From Trametopsis cervina (lineage: Eukaryota; Basidiomycota; Agaricomycetes; Polyporales; Irpicaceae), in assembly GCA_022385755.1 (NCBI GenBank), contig MU278359.1:563859-627858 (forward strand): DNA of 64,000 bases, read 5' to 3'. The notes under the pieces were generated by a model. It saw only the letters and a list, made by a program, of their open reading frames with translations, was not told the origin of the DNA and searched no databases. Both the position numbers and the translations under genes were made by a program. Below, in pieces: positions 7,396-19,630 of the stretch (position 1 is the stretch's first letter; each line of letters begins with the position of its first letter).

Positions 7396-10300
7396 TTATC
7401 GCCACATTCTGCCTGTGCAGCTCTTGGTACCACATTGACAGCGAGTGAAGAGTTCACCCTGTCTTAATGAGTCCACATCAGGCTAGAGAAATAACATTGT
7501 AAATCAAGGATGACATAATTCAGTAATCACTTACCTCACTACCTTGGTCATCTTGATCTGGTGGACCAAAATAGGAGAAGCAAAGCTCTTGATGGGCAGG
7601 CACATCCCTATTGGTAAAGATAGCTAATAAGGGTTTCTCCAAGTCAGGTTCATTAATATATACTGGGACAATGAAACAGTTGGGTTCACAACTGTGATTC
7701 TAAAACATGTCTATGCATTAGCAAAATGAAGTGTCATAGTTTTGCACACTTACAAGGTATCTTGTAAACTATAGTATTTGGATTAACCAGTATATAGTAT
7801 GAATAAACAACAGAGATACTTACATTGCCTGCATGCCAAGCATCAACACAGTACTTTGTGGTCCAATCTTCATTATCTTGTCGCAGATGCCAAAAGTCTA
7901 TATCAAATAGATATGTGCGGCTCCCCGAGTTGTAAACCCTTATATATAGAACTTAAGGACTTTCAATCAAATCCCCCCTAAGAAGTGAACTCACTTGCCA
8001 CGTCGCTCGCCTTCAGTGTCCGTAAGGAACTCTCCTGCATATATACCAATAAAAGTATTCTTCGGAATTCGAACGGCGGCAAAGACCCCTACAGCAACAG
8101 CATAAATTCACACATTACCCAAGAGAAGAATTTGAATTACCCCAGCCTTTATGCTCAGTCATCTTGATGTTGATAGCATGTTCTCGTCCATGTTGCACAA
8201 CCTGAGCGCAGTCAGAGATATGATCTCAGATAAAGCTGAGATGACGTACCCTGTTCGGGCAATCGTGACAACAATTGCACTTGCTGTTGCATTCAAATAC
8301 AGGATATTCTCCATACTGAAGGCGGCGATGCTTGTTGTAAGCGAAACCTGACATGCCAGAGTCATAGAATTTTTCCTGCTTTTTCAAGCACGAGCATCCT
8401 TTTGGGTTGGCTTTGCATGTTGGATAACAATCACATCCTTTCAACTTCGAAACATCCGGTTTTGATACGGTCTCGCCGTACCACATCCTATTTGTATAGT
8501 AGAACTCATAAGGTGGGCATTCGACTTCATCGACAGTGTTGATGATTTGAATCGGTGGGGCGTTCGGCTCATCCCCAGCGGTGTTGGTCGCTATCACTTG
8601 CTCGAAGATGTGGCGCAGTTGTCCAGGAATTTTGCGAGCGAACTCGGGGAGGTCATTCAAGACATCCTGAATGCTATGTGGAAGATCCTTCGCATGCAAT
8701 GCGATGTCCCCATATTCGAGCATCTTTCCATGGTTACCCCAGGTAATAGGCCCACCGATTTCGTCGCCATCGCTGTCAACATGCACGCTCTCCAAGCGAC
8801 TGGCCAGTCGGGAGTTCACAGCGCTGTCATCTTGAACTATGCTGAAGTATTGCACAGGGTCCGGAGGTGTCGCAACCGCTGGCGAGTCAGGATAGATACC
8901 GAGACTGGGAGAGCTGGAAGAGCTACGTGTTGCAACCGGGAGATTTACATAATTTGTTCGTCTCGTAGGCGGGTTCAGCACGTCCTAGGATACATTAAAT
9001 GACACCATATGTGATAAGCAAGAATCTTACCAGAGGATCAGGTGAATTATTGTTTGAAAATACCAGCATGTCCTCCACGGACGTCTCTTCTATGATTGTC
9101 TCAGTGACGCTTTCCCCGGAGACAACATCCGCACAATTCAGCGAGATGCTCACCTGACTGTTGCGTTATCGTGGATTCCGTTACCACACTCGTTGTATAT
9201 ATAGTATCGGGGAGGGGTGAGTGACTCCCCATTCGTACATCCTCAACAGGTCGACTGTCAGGGGCATCTAAATAAGGGATCACCGTATATTGGCCACCTG
9301 GAGGATACGAACACAATCATACTTACCTGAAGCTTCGAGAACTGGAAGCGAACACCCCGTTACTCCCGGGTCTGGCCTGGCTGCAATCCTCGCGGACCCC
9401 AGATCTTCCATCGCAACACTTTCCGCCGGCTCCTCGTTATCAGGTTCACTATCGGACAAAGTTAGGTCGATAACTGATGCGGTTTGTTTTGTCGGCCGTG
9501 ATTGGGCTTCTGCTAGAGCCTTCTCCAACACAGATCGAACCCCAGAGAGCGATGACATTCGTGATATTCGAGGGATAGGGAGAGAGCGCTGGGCACAATC
9601 AATAATTGCATTAGTAGAAAATTGGTTGAGGTCACCTTCTTTGCCGGTAGCGATGTCTCTGAAGTAGACGGGACTGGTGATATCTGCGTTTGTCTTCGGG
9701 ATGATTCTTGCTCCGTAATGATATAAGCTGGTTTGGGCGGTGCTGAATCAAAATGTTCACGCTGATAAAGACCCTCTTCCAATAACGAGGCTAGGGAAAA
9801 CCTTTGACCTGAGGAAGGGGTATTGGATCTCTCCTTGGAAGTGTGGGCTCGTGGGGAAGATATTGGTAACGGTGTTTCACGTTGAGGTTCAGTAGGGAGA
9901 GGTATTGAAATCTCGGCTGGAGATGATTCACCCAGGGAAAACGTTGGGGAGCTCCCTTGCATAGCTGGAGGGCTCACATGGGTCGATGAAGCTTTGCTAG
10001 CAGTACCGCTAGATTTGCGTCCATACACAGCCTTGAAAAAGCCCCCATCCCCCCCGTACAAATGCCCACCAACATCGATGTTCGATGGCCCCCCATGAAT
10101 ACCAGGAGCCTCGAGCGTATCCATTTCCTGAGAAGTAGGTGCCACAGGCGCACTGATTAAGGACGTGACGGCTGATACCGGCGAAATCACAAGGGGTGTG
10201 AAGGTGAACTGAATGCCACTATCAGAGGCAGGCTTGAGCCGCCTCGACATGGATTTTCGGGTCGTTTGCTTTCTCGTGGATTGTGCCACCAAAGTCTTGA

Positions 10301-12385
10301 GATCCAAAACCGCCACTGTCTTCGGTGTAGATGGAGGTGCGAGGGAGACATGCTCTTCAGTTGAGACGACATGCCCATATGTGCTTGCTGACCCTACGTC
10401 AGAGGATGTCGGACTTTTCGTGACATGTGTGCTGCTGCCACTCCCGTCTATGTTGCGCCAATGATCGAACATATCTGTGTCTACGGCCTGAACTTGCCGT
10501 GCGTCCACTGAACGTGAGGGGGAGCGATTTACACTGTCCATACCACCGGAGCTCATGATTGACATATCATGGAGTGAGGGAACTAAATTCTCCATAGAAG
10601 ATACTTCCACGCTGTGAGATGTAGATGCTGACTTGAAGAGCGAAGTCTTCCTTGTGAGAGTCTTGTCGAACCGTTGCAGTGTTGCAGCAGAGGGTGACCG
10701 CACAGCAGTAACATCAACTCGAGTAAATGGATTTGTTTCATGGTCATCCTGCACAAGCACTGATTGGGTCGGGTTGTGCATATCTGACTGTTCGTGCGTA
10801 CGACTGGGAACGTCAGCATAACTTTGTCCTATGTGCATAGGACTCGCCGGTATAACTGATGAATATTCCGTTGCAATGGCATTGAGGCTGACATATGGAA
10901 GTGATGATGCAGAATATTTTCCTATTGCCTCTGGAAGCTCCTGGGTAAATTTCTCCAAAATAACATTTTGAAGAGACTCACCGTGTTCTTGGTCGGGTAG
11001 TATCCTTTGGTCAGGTGGTATGGAGTCACCTTGCCAACTCTCATCAGGAAGGAGGACTGAATGAGGGGTCAGCAGATTCCGCGTCGCTGGTTCTGGTGCA
11101 ACTTCCGCGGAAATGGAGTGATCTTTGGAACTTCATGAGAATAGAATATAGCTGCGCCGCGTACATTTCTCACCATCTATATCGAAGGTGTTGGTGGTAA
11201 GATGCACCGTCGGGGATCTACGTGCAACAGTCGGGCTGGCGGGGTATTCATCATCGCTCTCTATGGTAATGATTTCTTTTCCTGTCTCCTCAGGATAACC
11301 AATGGATGCTACGTATAATTAAACGACTGGTGAATATTCAGACTGTATCTCGCACCCACCGTGAGATTGTCTAAGCTGCCCCGTTCCCTCGTCGCTGCTG
11401 CTGATTTCGATCGCATCTGGAGGATCCGCTAGAGTTTGTCTTCGCTCTGTCGAAAGTATCAACGTACATGCCAGAATAGCGCAAGTGTATTTTACTGACT
11501 ATTTCCTGGACGCCCGGGAGGGCTTGCCTGACTGTGCGCCATGAAACGAGGATGTCTCCGATTGTAGTCTTTAATGATTCCAGAAACCGTAGGAAAATCA
11601 ATGGAATTGTCCGAAAAGTAAGGTTCGTGGGCCTTGCCTTTCGATTTCCGGGCAATATGGCCGTTAAGCAGACGAGAAGAGGCAGTCAATGGAGGCGGAC
11701 TGCCGGTGTTAAGACCCATTCCTTCTTTCCACGGCGATAGGTTTGCTGGCTGTGCCTTATTTCTGCGAAAAGGAGGATGCATAGCGGCTGATTTCCGTGC
11801 ACATGAGCGTTGTTCAGATGGCGATTCTGAATCAGAGTCTTGAGGCATTTTAGAGGTGGATGTTGCTAATCCGCGCGCTCTAGAGAAAGCATTCCGACCT
11901 GCATCTGATGTCGGAACATTCGGCTTTGACGGGATAGACAGACCAGACCCCGATGGCTGAGTGAAGCCTGGTCGCGCTACAGGTGGTGTGTGGGCGGAAG
12001 CTGGAACATCACCTACAGCCCTAACTGTCAGTATGCACAGTATCGAGTATACCAAATAACGAATATGTGAGAGATACCATTCAAAGTAGCGACAGTCGAC
12101 ATTCGCCTCCTTTTTGGCACACTGTTTACGCCTTTTCCATCACCGTCCCCTTTCCGCTTGCGAATGACTGGTGAAGGGGGTATACTCGGAGCCGGGGTTT
12201 CCGCTAGTTCGTCGTGCATATCTTGAGATGAGGCAGGCGAACCAGACTCGGAGATAGTGGTAGTAGACCTCGCTGAAAGGGAAGTGTTAATGACTACCAC
12301 GGAGCGAATTATTGCCAGGCGTCTCACAAGCTACTGTTAACGGCGTCCACACAGGAAGAGACGGACCACGATTGAGTGCAGACAT
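7396..12385 (-). CDS. clr4: Histone H3K9 methyltransferase, SUV39/Clr4 type
   Basis: Writes H3K9 methylation for heterochromatin. Exons (16): 12385-12328, 12272-12078, 12024-11500, 11446-11360, 11308-11174, 11122-9636, 9588-9327, 9267-9154, 9089-9031, 8984-8250, 8201-8141, 8088-7995, 7938-7824, 7768-7754, 7699-7535, 7482-7396. They sum to 1397 codons in frame. Residues about 1158-1216 hold the nine pre-SET cysteines (CxCx3Cx6CxC ... Cx3CxCx3C). The SET domain follows with 'KGWGVFA', 'RTYLFDID', 'NHSCEPN' and 'ELCFSYFG', then post-SET 'CQCGTKSC'. All catalytic and zinc positions look intact. The first 970 residues are Ser/Thr-rich and disordered, with no chromodomain that I can see. Three SUMO-interaction-like motifs occur there ('IEISSSDE', 'IITIESDDE', 'VIDLTLSDSE'). 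The gene borders the transposon island. The domain call is secure; some N-terminal splice choices are less so. Confidence 0.88.
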
Positions 12386-12776
12386 TTGCTATCCAACAAG
12401 GCTGCTGGTAAGCATTGCCAATGCTGAACGTAGAATATGGAGCGCGGAAGTCGATGGTGGCAGTGAGAAAATCGCTGTGGACTGGTAAGGAAATCACTAT
12501 GTGCGCGCTATGTCGCTCTAATCTCGTGTTTGGTGTACTACTGTATCGCTACAATCGCAATTATTTCCACGCATTACCAGCACCGCTCCCAATCGCCATC
12601 GCGCCAGATTTCGTTCAATTAAGCACAGATGACGATGAAAATCCTGACTCGTAGCAATATGATTTTCCCCAGGGGGACGGGCCACAAACCACATGAGACG
12701 CGAATTGTCTCACCATCAGAATGGCAGATTGTTGTTATCTACCCTCTCACACGGTCGTTTTCTGTCCAGAACCACC
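12386..12776. promoter_or_regulatory. Shared divergent promoter region, clr4 / amidohydrolase A
   Basis: 391 bp separate the two start codons, which face away from each other, so both promoters must lie here. A 79-codon plus-strand frame (12415-12654) has no recognisable features. No clear TATA box or known operator was seen. Confidence 0.4.
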
Positions 12777-15700
12777 ATGGACAAGAATCTGCCAATCCAT
12801 GTCTGTGAGCAGCCAAATCCTGGTACGACACGCTTTCGATACCGTCCAATATTACGCCTCGTCGGCCTTGCATTGCTTGTGGCTGCTGGGCTGCAGTGGT
12901 TCCACATCTTGCAGTCCCGACCTCAGACATCACCCACGCGTATCCCTCAACATGCCGCAGAAATCATTAGCAAGTGTGAACTGCTGAGCATCAAACCTGG
13001 TCCTCCCAAAGACTTCAATCTCAGGACTCAGTCGGATCGATTCGTCCCTGGTAGCAAAGCTACCCTGATTCGGGTGCATTTCATTCCCAAGCGTGTCCTA
13101 TGCAGAGAGAGGCTCACGTATGGTATTATAGAATGCGACCATTTGGACGGGTCAGATGGAAGGACTCGAGATCCTCAATGGCGACATTCTTCTGGATAAG
13201 GGGTTAATCAAAGCTATTGGTGTTTTTGAGTACCCCGAAGACGATGACCACTTTGTTGAAATCGACGCCAACGGCGCATGGGTCACTCCTGGGTATGTTT
13301 GGCTACCGCTCGATAACGAGATCACGTACAGTTTATGTTTTCTAACCTATTGCGTTAGTATTGTCGATATGCACAGTCATGTGGGTGTTTCGGCCAGTCC
13401 CGGATATCGCGGTGCGAACGACGGTAACTCTCGCAAAGGGCCTATTTTGCCGGTGAGTTCTTCAAACCAAAGAATGGTCTTTTCTGACACTCACACAGTG
13501 GTTGAGAGCTCTCGATGGTTTGAACACTCATGACGATTCATTCCAACTCAGTGTCTCTGGAGGCGTGACGACGTCGCTCGTGTTACCTGGCTCTGCGAAT
13601 TCTATCGGTGAGACACTTCGTACCCTCATGAGGTAATCTTACGAGGCTGGCTGCAGGGGGTCAGGGCGTTCTGATTAAGCTACGTCGTACTGCGGAACGT
13701 TCTCCTACTTCACTTCTACTTGAAAATCCGTATTCCACAAATACGACCGATTATGACCCAAAGAAGGCGTTCAGATGGAGACAAATGAAGTAAAGCACAT
13801 GCTTGTCTATTTCACATTTGACCAATCATTCTTTATTAGACATGCCTGTGGTGCGTTGGCAGGCACATGGACAACCCATTGCTGATGTTTATCAACTCAA
13901 CAGGGGAAAACCCTGGTGCGTCCTCTTTTCTATGTCATAGTAATGCAACTCGCTTACATTATTACAGACAGGGTATACTCAGCAACACGAATGGATACAG
14001 TCTGGGCCTTCCGTGAAGCGTGAGCTTTGTATTCGTGTCCTCGTTTTGATATGCCCCCAAAATGTCTTTTCAGATATCACAAAGCATTTGAAATCAAAAA
14101 GGCGCAGGACGAATACTGCTCTCGCGCTCTTGCTGGAGAATGGGAAGGCCTTGACGCTACATTTCCTGAAGACTATCAATGGGAAGCCTTGGTAGATGTC
14201 TTACGGGGGCGTGTCAAGGTATCCTCGCTGTTCTGCGTCCTTGTATGTCGCCCTTATTCATGATATAGGTTCACACTCACTGCTACGAGACGGTGGATCT
14301 GGACGACCTTGTGAGGGTGCGTGAGCTGGTCAAGATGAACCCTGTTGTCGATCACGAGAGCTGATTGACGATCAGGTCACAAATGAGTTCCAGTTCCCGA
14401 TTGCAGCTTTCCACCATGCTCATGAGACGTATTTGGTTCCCGATACGCTGAAGTCCGCATACGGTCTGCATTACGTGTGGTACAAGGAATAATAGCCCAC
14501 TTACTGGGACTGTCTTCATTCCTAGGTCATCCACCTGCCGTTGCTTTATTTGCAACGCATGGTCGGTATAAGCGCGAGGCCTACCGAGGATCGGAGTTTG
14601 CTCCCAGAATCCTAGCGGCCAACGGGTTGCAAGTCATTATGAAGGTACAGACGATGCCAGTTTTGTGATCGTTGTTGTGCTCAATTGGTACAACAGTCCG
14701 ATCACCCAGTCTTAGATTCTCGCTACGTGCTTTACGAGGCTCAACAAGCACACTACTATGGGCTCAACTGGAATTTAGCTTTATTGGCTGTGACGGGTAC
14801 ACCTGCGCAAGTGTTGGGCGAAGACCATCGCATTGGGTTTCTTAAGAGAGGTAGGTAGATCGCTACCCATATTTTCTTCTCGTGTTAACCCTCGATGATT
14901 AGGATATGATGCAGGTATAGTCTTGCAGAGACCGCGCTGCAATAAACACTGAATGTCACGGTGCAGATGTTGTTCTATGGGATAGTCATCCACTTGCACT
15001 GGGTGCCACGCCTCAGCAAGTCTGGATCGATGGAATTCCTCAGGTTGCAAAGCCCTACGTCGTAAAAAAGCCATCAACATCTCAATCCAAGCCAGTCACA
15101 CCCAGTTTCGACAAGGAAGCGGAGGAGACCTTGAGACATGATGGGTTGCCACCTCTAGCGCCACATCGAACCACGTACAGCTCTGTTGTGTTCACGAACG
15201 TCAGCGAAGTTATCATCCGAGAGCAGACTGGCATTCGAGAGGCTTTTTCTACTCAAGCTGAGACTGGCGTGGTTGTTGTAGAGGCAGGACGTGTGGTGTG
15301 CACCAGTGTTGCCTCTGCCTGTGTGCACGCCATATCCGAAAAAGATGTCGAATATATTAACCTTCATGGCGGTACCGTCACACCGGGTTTGGTATCCTTT
15401 GGCTCCAACCTCGGGCTCGAGGAAATTGGAGGCGAGGCTTCTACGTCGGATGGGTACGCATTTGATCCTCTTTTCCAGGAGGTCCCGACCGTAGTAGGAG
15501 GAAGTGCTGCGATTATTCGTGCTGCGGACGGTCTGCAATTCGGTACACGTGATGCTCTGTGAGTCTTTTTGTCGCCTGATCTTCTTCATCCGCTGACTGC
15601 AATCAAAGTCTCGCTTACCGCGCTGGAGTCACCACAGCCATTGTCTCTCCCAAGTCAGCTGGATTCCTCTCCGGCCTTAGCACCATGTTTGCAACAGGTG

Positions 15701-16575
15701 CCAACCACCAGCTTGAAAAGGGAGCTTTGATAGAAGAGACAGCCGCTGTTCATGTCGGTGTTCACCACAGCAGTGGCGGTCCCAGTGTTAGTACACAGAT
15801 TGCTGCCCTCCGCAATCTCCTTCTGGGCCAGGGCAACGGTCCCATCAACCACTGGTTCAGGAGTGTTGCCAAGGTGCGGGAAAGATTCCTGCTTCATTCG
15901 TTCAGGCAATTTTCTTATAAGCTATCTCAGGGCAATACTTCATTGGTTATCAACGTGGAGAGCGCAGATGCCATGGCGTCTCTCATCCTCCTCAAGTACG
16001 AAGTTGAAGCTGTAGCAAACTCGTCGATTCAATTCGTCTTCGCTGGCGCGAGCGAGGCGCACCTCTTGGCTGCAGAGATCGGTAAAGCTGGAGTGGGCGT
16101 TATTCTTACGCCATTCCACAGTTTCCCACACTCATGGGAGCAGAGACGCATGTAAGCCTTGCCACTGGAGAGAGACTGCTATGATACTTATTGCGGTGGC
16201 AGTCTTCCTGGACCACCTCTCTCCGCAAATACCGCCGTGAAAACACTTCTTGACAACGACGTCACTGTTGCACTTGGGCGAAGTGCTGCGTCTGACGTGG
16301 TATATACCAGATTCGATGTAGGCTGGGTGTGTACATTCTATTTTCGGCTTTGAGCGTGCATTGATCGTGACGTACAGGCGTCCCTCGAAGCAGGAGGCTC
16401 GATCACGCACAAAGATGCTTTGGCACTGGTTACGATCAATCTCGAAAAATTGTTCGGGATTTCTGCTGACAGCGACGCGGACCTCGTCGCAACCATTGGC
16501 GGAGGTCTGTTTGATTACACTAGCAAGGTTGTCGCAGTGATTTCCCCTCGCAGAGGATTGGTAGATGTGATCTGA
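12777..16575 (+). CDS. Two-lobed, membrane-anchored amidohydrolase (paralogue A)
   Basis: A metal-dependent hydrolase of the amidohydrolase superfamily; substrate unknown. ATG at 12777 (ACCACCATGG). Exons: 12777-13073, 13132-13292, 13359-13452, 13499-13607, 13657-13789, 13840-13850, 13904-13915, 13968-14019, 14074-14218, 14269-14316, 14376-14463, 14526-14644, 14697-14850, 14903-14914, 14967-15558, 15609-15873, 15931-16151, 16203-16326, 16378-16575; 944 aa in frame. A transmembrane anchor lies near residues 25-45 ('LVGLALLVAAGLQWF'). Lobe 1 has 'VTPGIVDMHSHVG' (H158, H160), 'HTHCYE', 'FHHAHE' and 'SDHPVLDSRY', the expected metal-ligand and catalytic positions. Lobe 2 repeats the fold, but 'VTPGLVSFGSNLG' (about 617-628) lacks both histidines. 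Three exons are only 11-12 nt long. The gene converges on hda1 (285 bp between stops). Confidence 0.85.
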
Positions 16576-16860
16576 ACGCATGTAGGCACTAAATATGTAG
16601 AACTACACACAAGAATATTGGTGAACATCAAAAAGGGCACGCAGAATGCGCTTTGGAATCAGTCTAGCAATATATATGCATATATCACGATGAGGTAGAT
16701 CAAGGAACATTGCTCGGAGTCTCGTAGGTTCCTTGGAGCATCTGCGGGATATATGTAGTAATTTTATTGAAAGCGGCGAGCAGAAGTTTGATAGGTTTCG
16801 CCTCTCCTGTAATATAGTGTTCAATATAAAGTCTCTACAGAGTCTCGGTATCACTTAGAA

Positions 16861-19630
16861 CTACTGACCAGCATCGTGTATCCTGCCATGTTTCTTGAGC
16901 GGTCTGGTATCTGCGAAAATTCGATGACCCCTCGGCAAAAATACCGCGGAATGCTGCAATCTTGTCAGTCACAAAGACCTTACGGTCATGCGAAGCGGTT
17001 ACATACATTGTAATACCAGAGACGCAACGCTTGATGGTCTTTGGGAGTTGATGGGACGTTATAGTGACCTACAACCTGAATTACTCCTTTCACAGATCGC
17101 ATGACGCCAACAGCTACAGGTTAGGCAATGTTAGTAAAGAACGTTTGCCATAAACTGGCACTGAAATAATCACATCGGTGATCTAAGAGGTACATCAATG
17201 CCTGACAGCCAGGGCCATGGCCAATAAGAATTATTTTTCGCGCTTCCATGAGTCTGTGCAGGACTCTGTTAACATTATTCTTACGCGCATCCCAAGACTT
17301 GCTTACTGGATGTAATTGTCCCAGAGGTAAACCATGAGCTCTCCCGAATAATCGTCTCTAGGGGTCCTATTTTTCATCTAAAAATGGGGTCCATCGATGA
17401 GTTTCCCAAGCTGTGTAATTATGCAACCAATATCACCATTGAGCTTTGAAAAGGTCTGGGATAGACATTGACGTCAAGCAAAGCATATCTTTGCTGCGTG
17501 ACCCAATCTACCATCTTCTTCGAATAGTCCACCTAATAAAAGGCTTAAGAATATGGGGCTAGCAGCCCTGGTACGACGCACCAGATATGAATGTTCCAAC
17601 TCCAAATCGCATGTCAAAGCGGACCCTAGTTCCGCCCGCAGATTACCGCTGTTCAAATTTTAATTCACGCCCGGGACAACATAATCTGCACTTACAATTC
17701 ATGTATGAAGACCACCAGCGTCTCGTTATCCATAACATTCGTACTGTGGACAATTAGGTTGGATTGTTAGGACATCCTGGGCGTCTAAGCTTACGTGCAA
17801 GCGACCTGGGAAGAGAACCTGTCTTCTAAAGCCTTGGTGACAAAAGGAATTTCGAGCATGTCGTACGTCCTGAACAGGTAACTTTGACGATGAGCTTTGA
17901 GCAGTTCTGGCGTATGGCTCATAAGTATCCGTGGACATGAACATTTAGAACAAACCTGCCTGGTATCGAGTGTGACATCTCTTCAACATCTGTATGAAGT
18001 TCTGAGTTAGTGCTACACAATAAAGTCATAGTGGGAGAGGCTAGCCTTCACGGGGCTCCAGTTTCTTTGGGTTAAGACCGCTCCAATAACGGCTTTGATG
18101 CATTGCAACCTGGAACACAGTCTCAGTAGCTTCTACAGATGCGACCATTGGCTCCAATTCAGGTGGGGCCTCTCCAAGGAGAATCTTTGCCACAGCCAAA
18201 CTTGATGCTGAGATAGCGTCCAGACTATAGCCTCCCTAGCACAACTCAAGCGTCAGGACGTTGAAAGCGAGACTGTTTAGCGATGCCAACCTCAAGTGCA
18301 ACGACCAGCTTGCCACCTGCAAGGCCCGCGAGCATATGTGTCATGTGAGCATACCCGGCAGGTGTCACGTCGCATTCGCCCAGGTCGTCACCACGGGCGG
18401 CATCGAATCCAGCAGAAACTATGATATCATGGTGTGAGCGAAACCGCGATTAGTCCACATGTTAATGCTCACTTATTACAAGCTCAGGTGCGAATTGCAT
18501 GGCAATAGGCATAATAACGTGTTGGAACGCGTGCAGATAGTCTGCGTCTCCCATACCAGCAGTTGGCCAAGGAATGTTGACAGAGCTGCCGTGACTCATT
18601 AGATGAACATCTATACAGCAGTCGACTACACGCACTATCCTTCCCCTGGCCCGTCACCACAGGATATCATGCTACCAAATGGTCCATTGGGATAGTATGT
18701 GCCATTTTCGTACCGATGCAGCGAGACGTACAGGACAGATGGGTCGTCATAAAATGCACGCTGTGTGCCGTTGCCTACAACCCAAAATGAGCGATGGCTA
18801 AGATTAAATGATGTTGCTACAAACCGTGGTGTATGTCCCTTAGTAATAAGAGAGGGCGTTAGCAGTCGACAGGATCGTGGAAAAACCGAGACAGACCAGT
18901 CGAGTATCAATATTCTTCTGACTGGTGTGAGTTGCTGCACCACTTTAGCGGCAACAGCAACGTTGTTGAAAAAGCAGAACCCCATGTGCTCGTCAGGTTC
19001 TGAATGGTGACCTGGAGGGCGGACAATAGCGAAGGCCTTCTTCATCAAGCCGCGCGCCACTGAAAGAGTGGCTTCGATGACCCCTCCACAGCTAAGTTTA
19101 GCGGCGGCCGGTGTTTGTGGGTTGACATATAGTGATAGCTCGGTATAGTATGCTTCCGAGTCCACGATATCTTGTGCCGTCATTGCTTCATATGTCGCGC
19201 GAGGTTAGCAACAACCCTCAGTACGGGCGCGAAATTCCCTACATGCTATGGCCATGACTTTATCCCAGAGCGTTTCGCTGTGAACAAGCAAAACCTCATC
19301 GCGTTCTACCTCGCGAATAGGTAACCGTTTCATCTTGTTCAGCACATCTCCAGTCAATAACGCGTCGTGCACGCGAGTAAGACGCGCCGGTTGTTCAGGA
19401 TGGCCATCAGGAGCCATGCAAGCGTGCATGAGCATTCGGTCATCGTACACGTAGCCGACTTTAGGTTCAATCAACCTCTGTCTTTTGGCAGGAAGGGACG
19501 AGGCACGGCGCCCCTCTGAATGAGGACGCCGTCTGCCCGTGTACGGCGTAGGTGGGCCCGGGAGGTCTACGTCCATCCTGGTGTCAGAAGATTGACCCGT
19601 GGTTTGCAGGTCAGACTGTGTGGTAGACAT
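16861..19630 (-). CDS. hda1: Class II histone deacetylase with C-terminal Arb2-type domain
   Basis: Removes acetyl groups from histones; in fission yeast the orthologue Clr3 acts with Clr4 in silencing. Exons: 19630-19243, 19185-18897, 18838-18825, 18774-18636, 18585-18473, 18418-18291, 18235-18052, 17989-17960, 17906-17795, 17743-17696, 17648-17582, 17532-17437, 17377-17307, 17265-17174, 17113-17007, 16953-16861; 656 aa. Catalytic motifs are '[16 protein letters not shown]', 'DWDIHHGNGTQ', 'YVSLHRY', '[18 protein letters not shown]', '[10 protein letters not shown]' and '[10 protein letters not shown]'. The 14-nt third exon encodes the zinc-binding Asp-Ile-His-His. The Arb2-like tail includes '[11 protein letters not shown]', '[12 protein letters not shown]', '[14 protein letters not shown]' and '[11 protein letters not shown]'. 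The junction at 17960/17906 needs either a GC-AG intron, giving 'IPELLKAHR', or a 38-bp GT-AG intron. Confidence 0.87.

Noticed and set aside
15155..15589. Minus-strand 144-codon frame antisense to amidohydrolase A
   Set aside because: It mirrors a strongly conserved coding exon and has no features of its own; similar antisense frames over B, C, the TRP gene and csf1 were dropped for the same reason.
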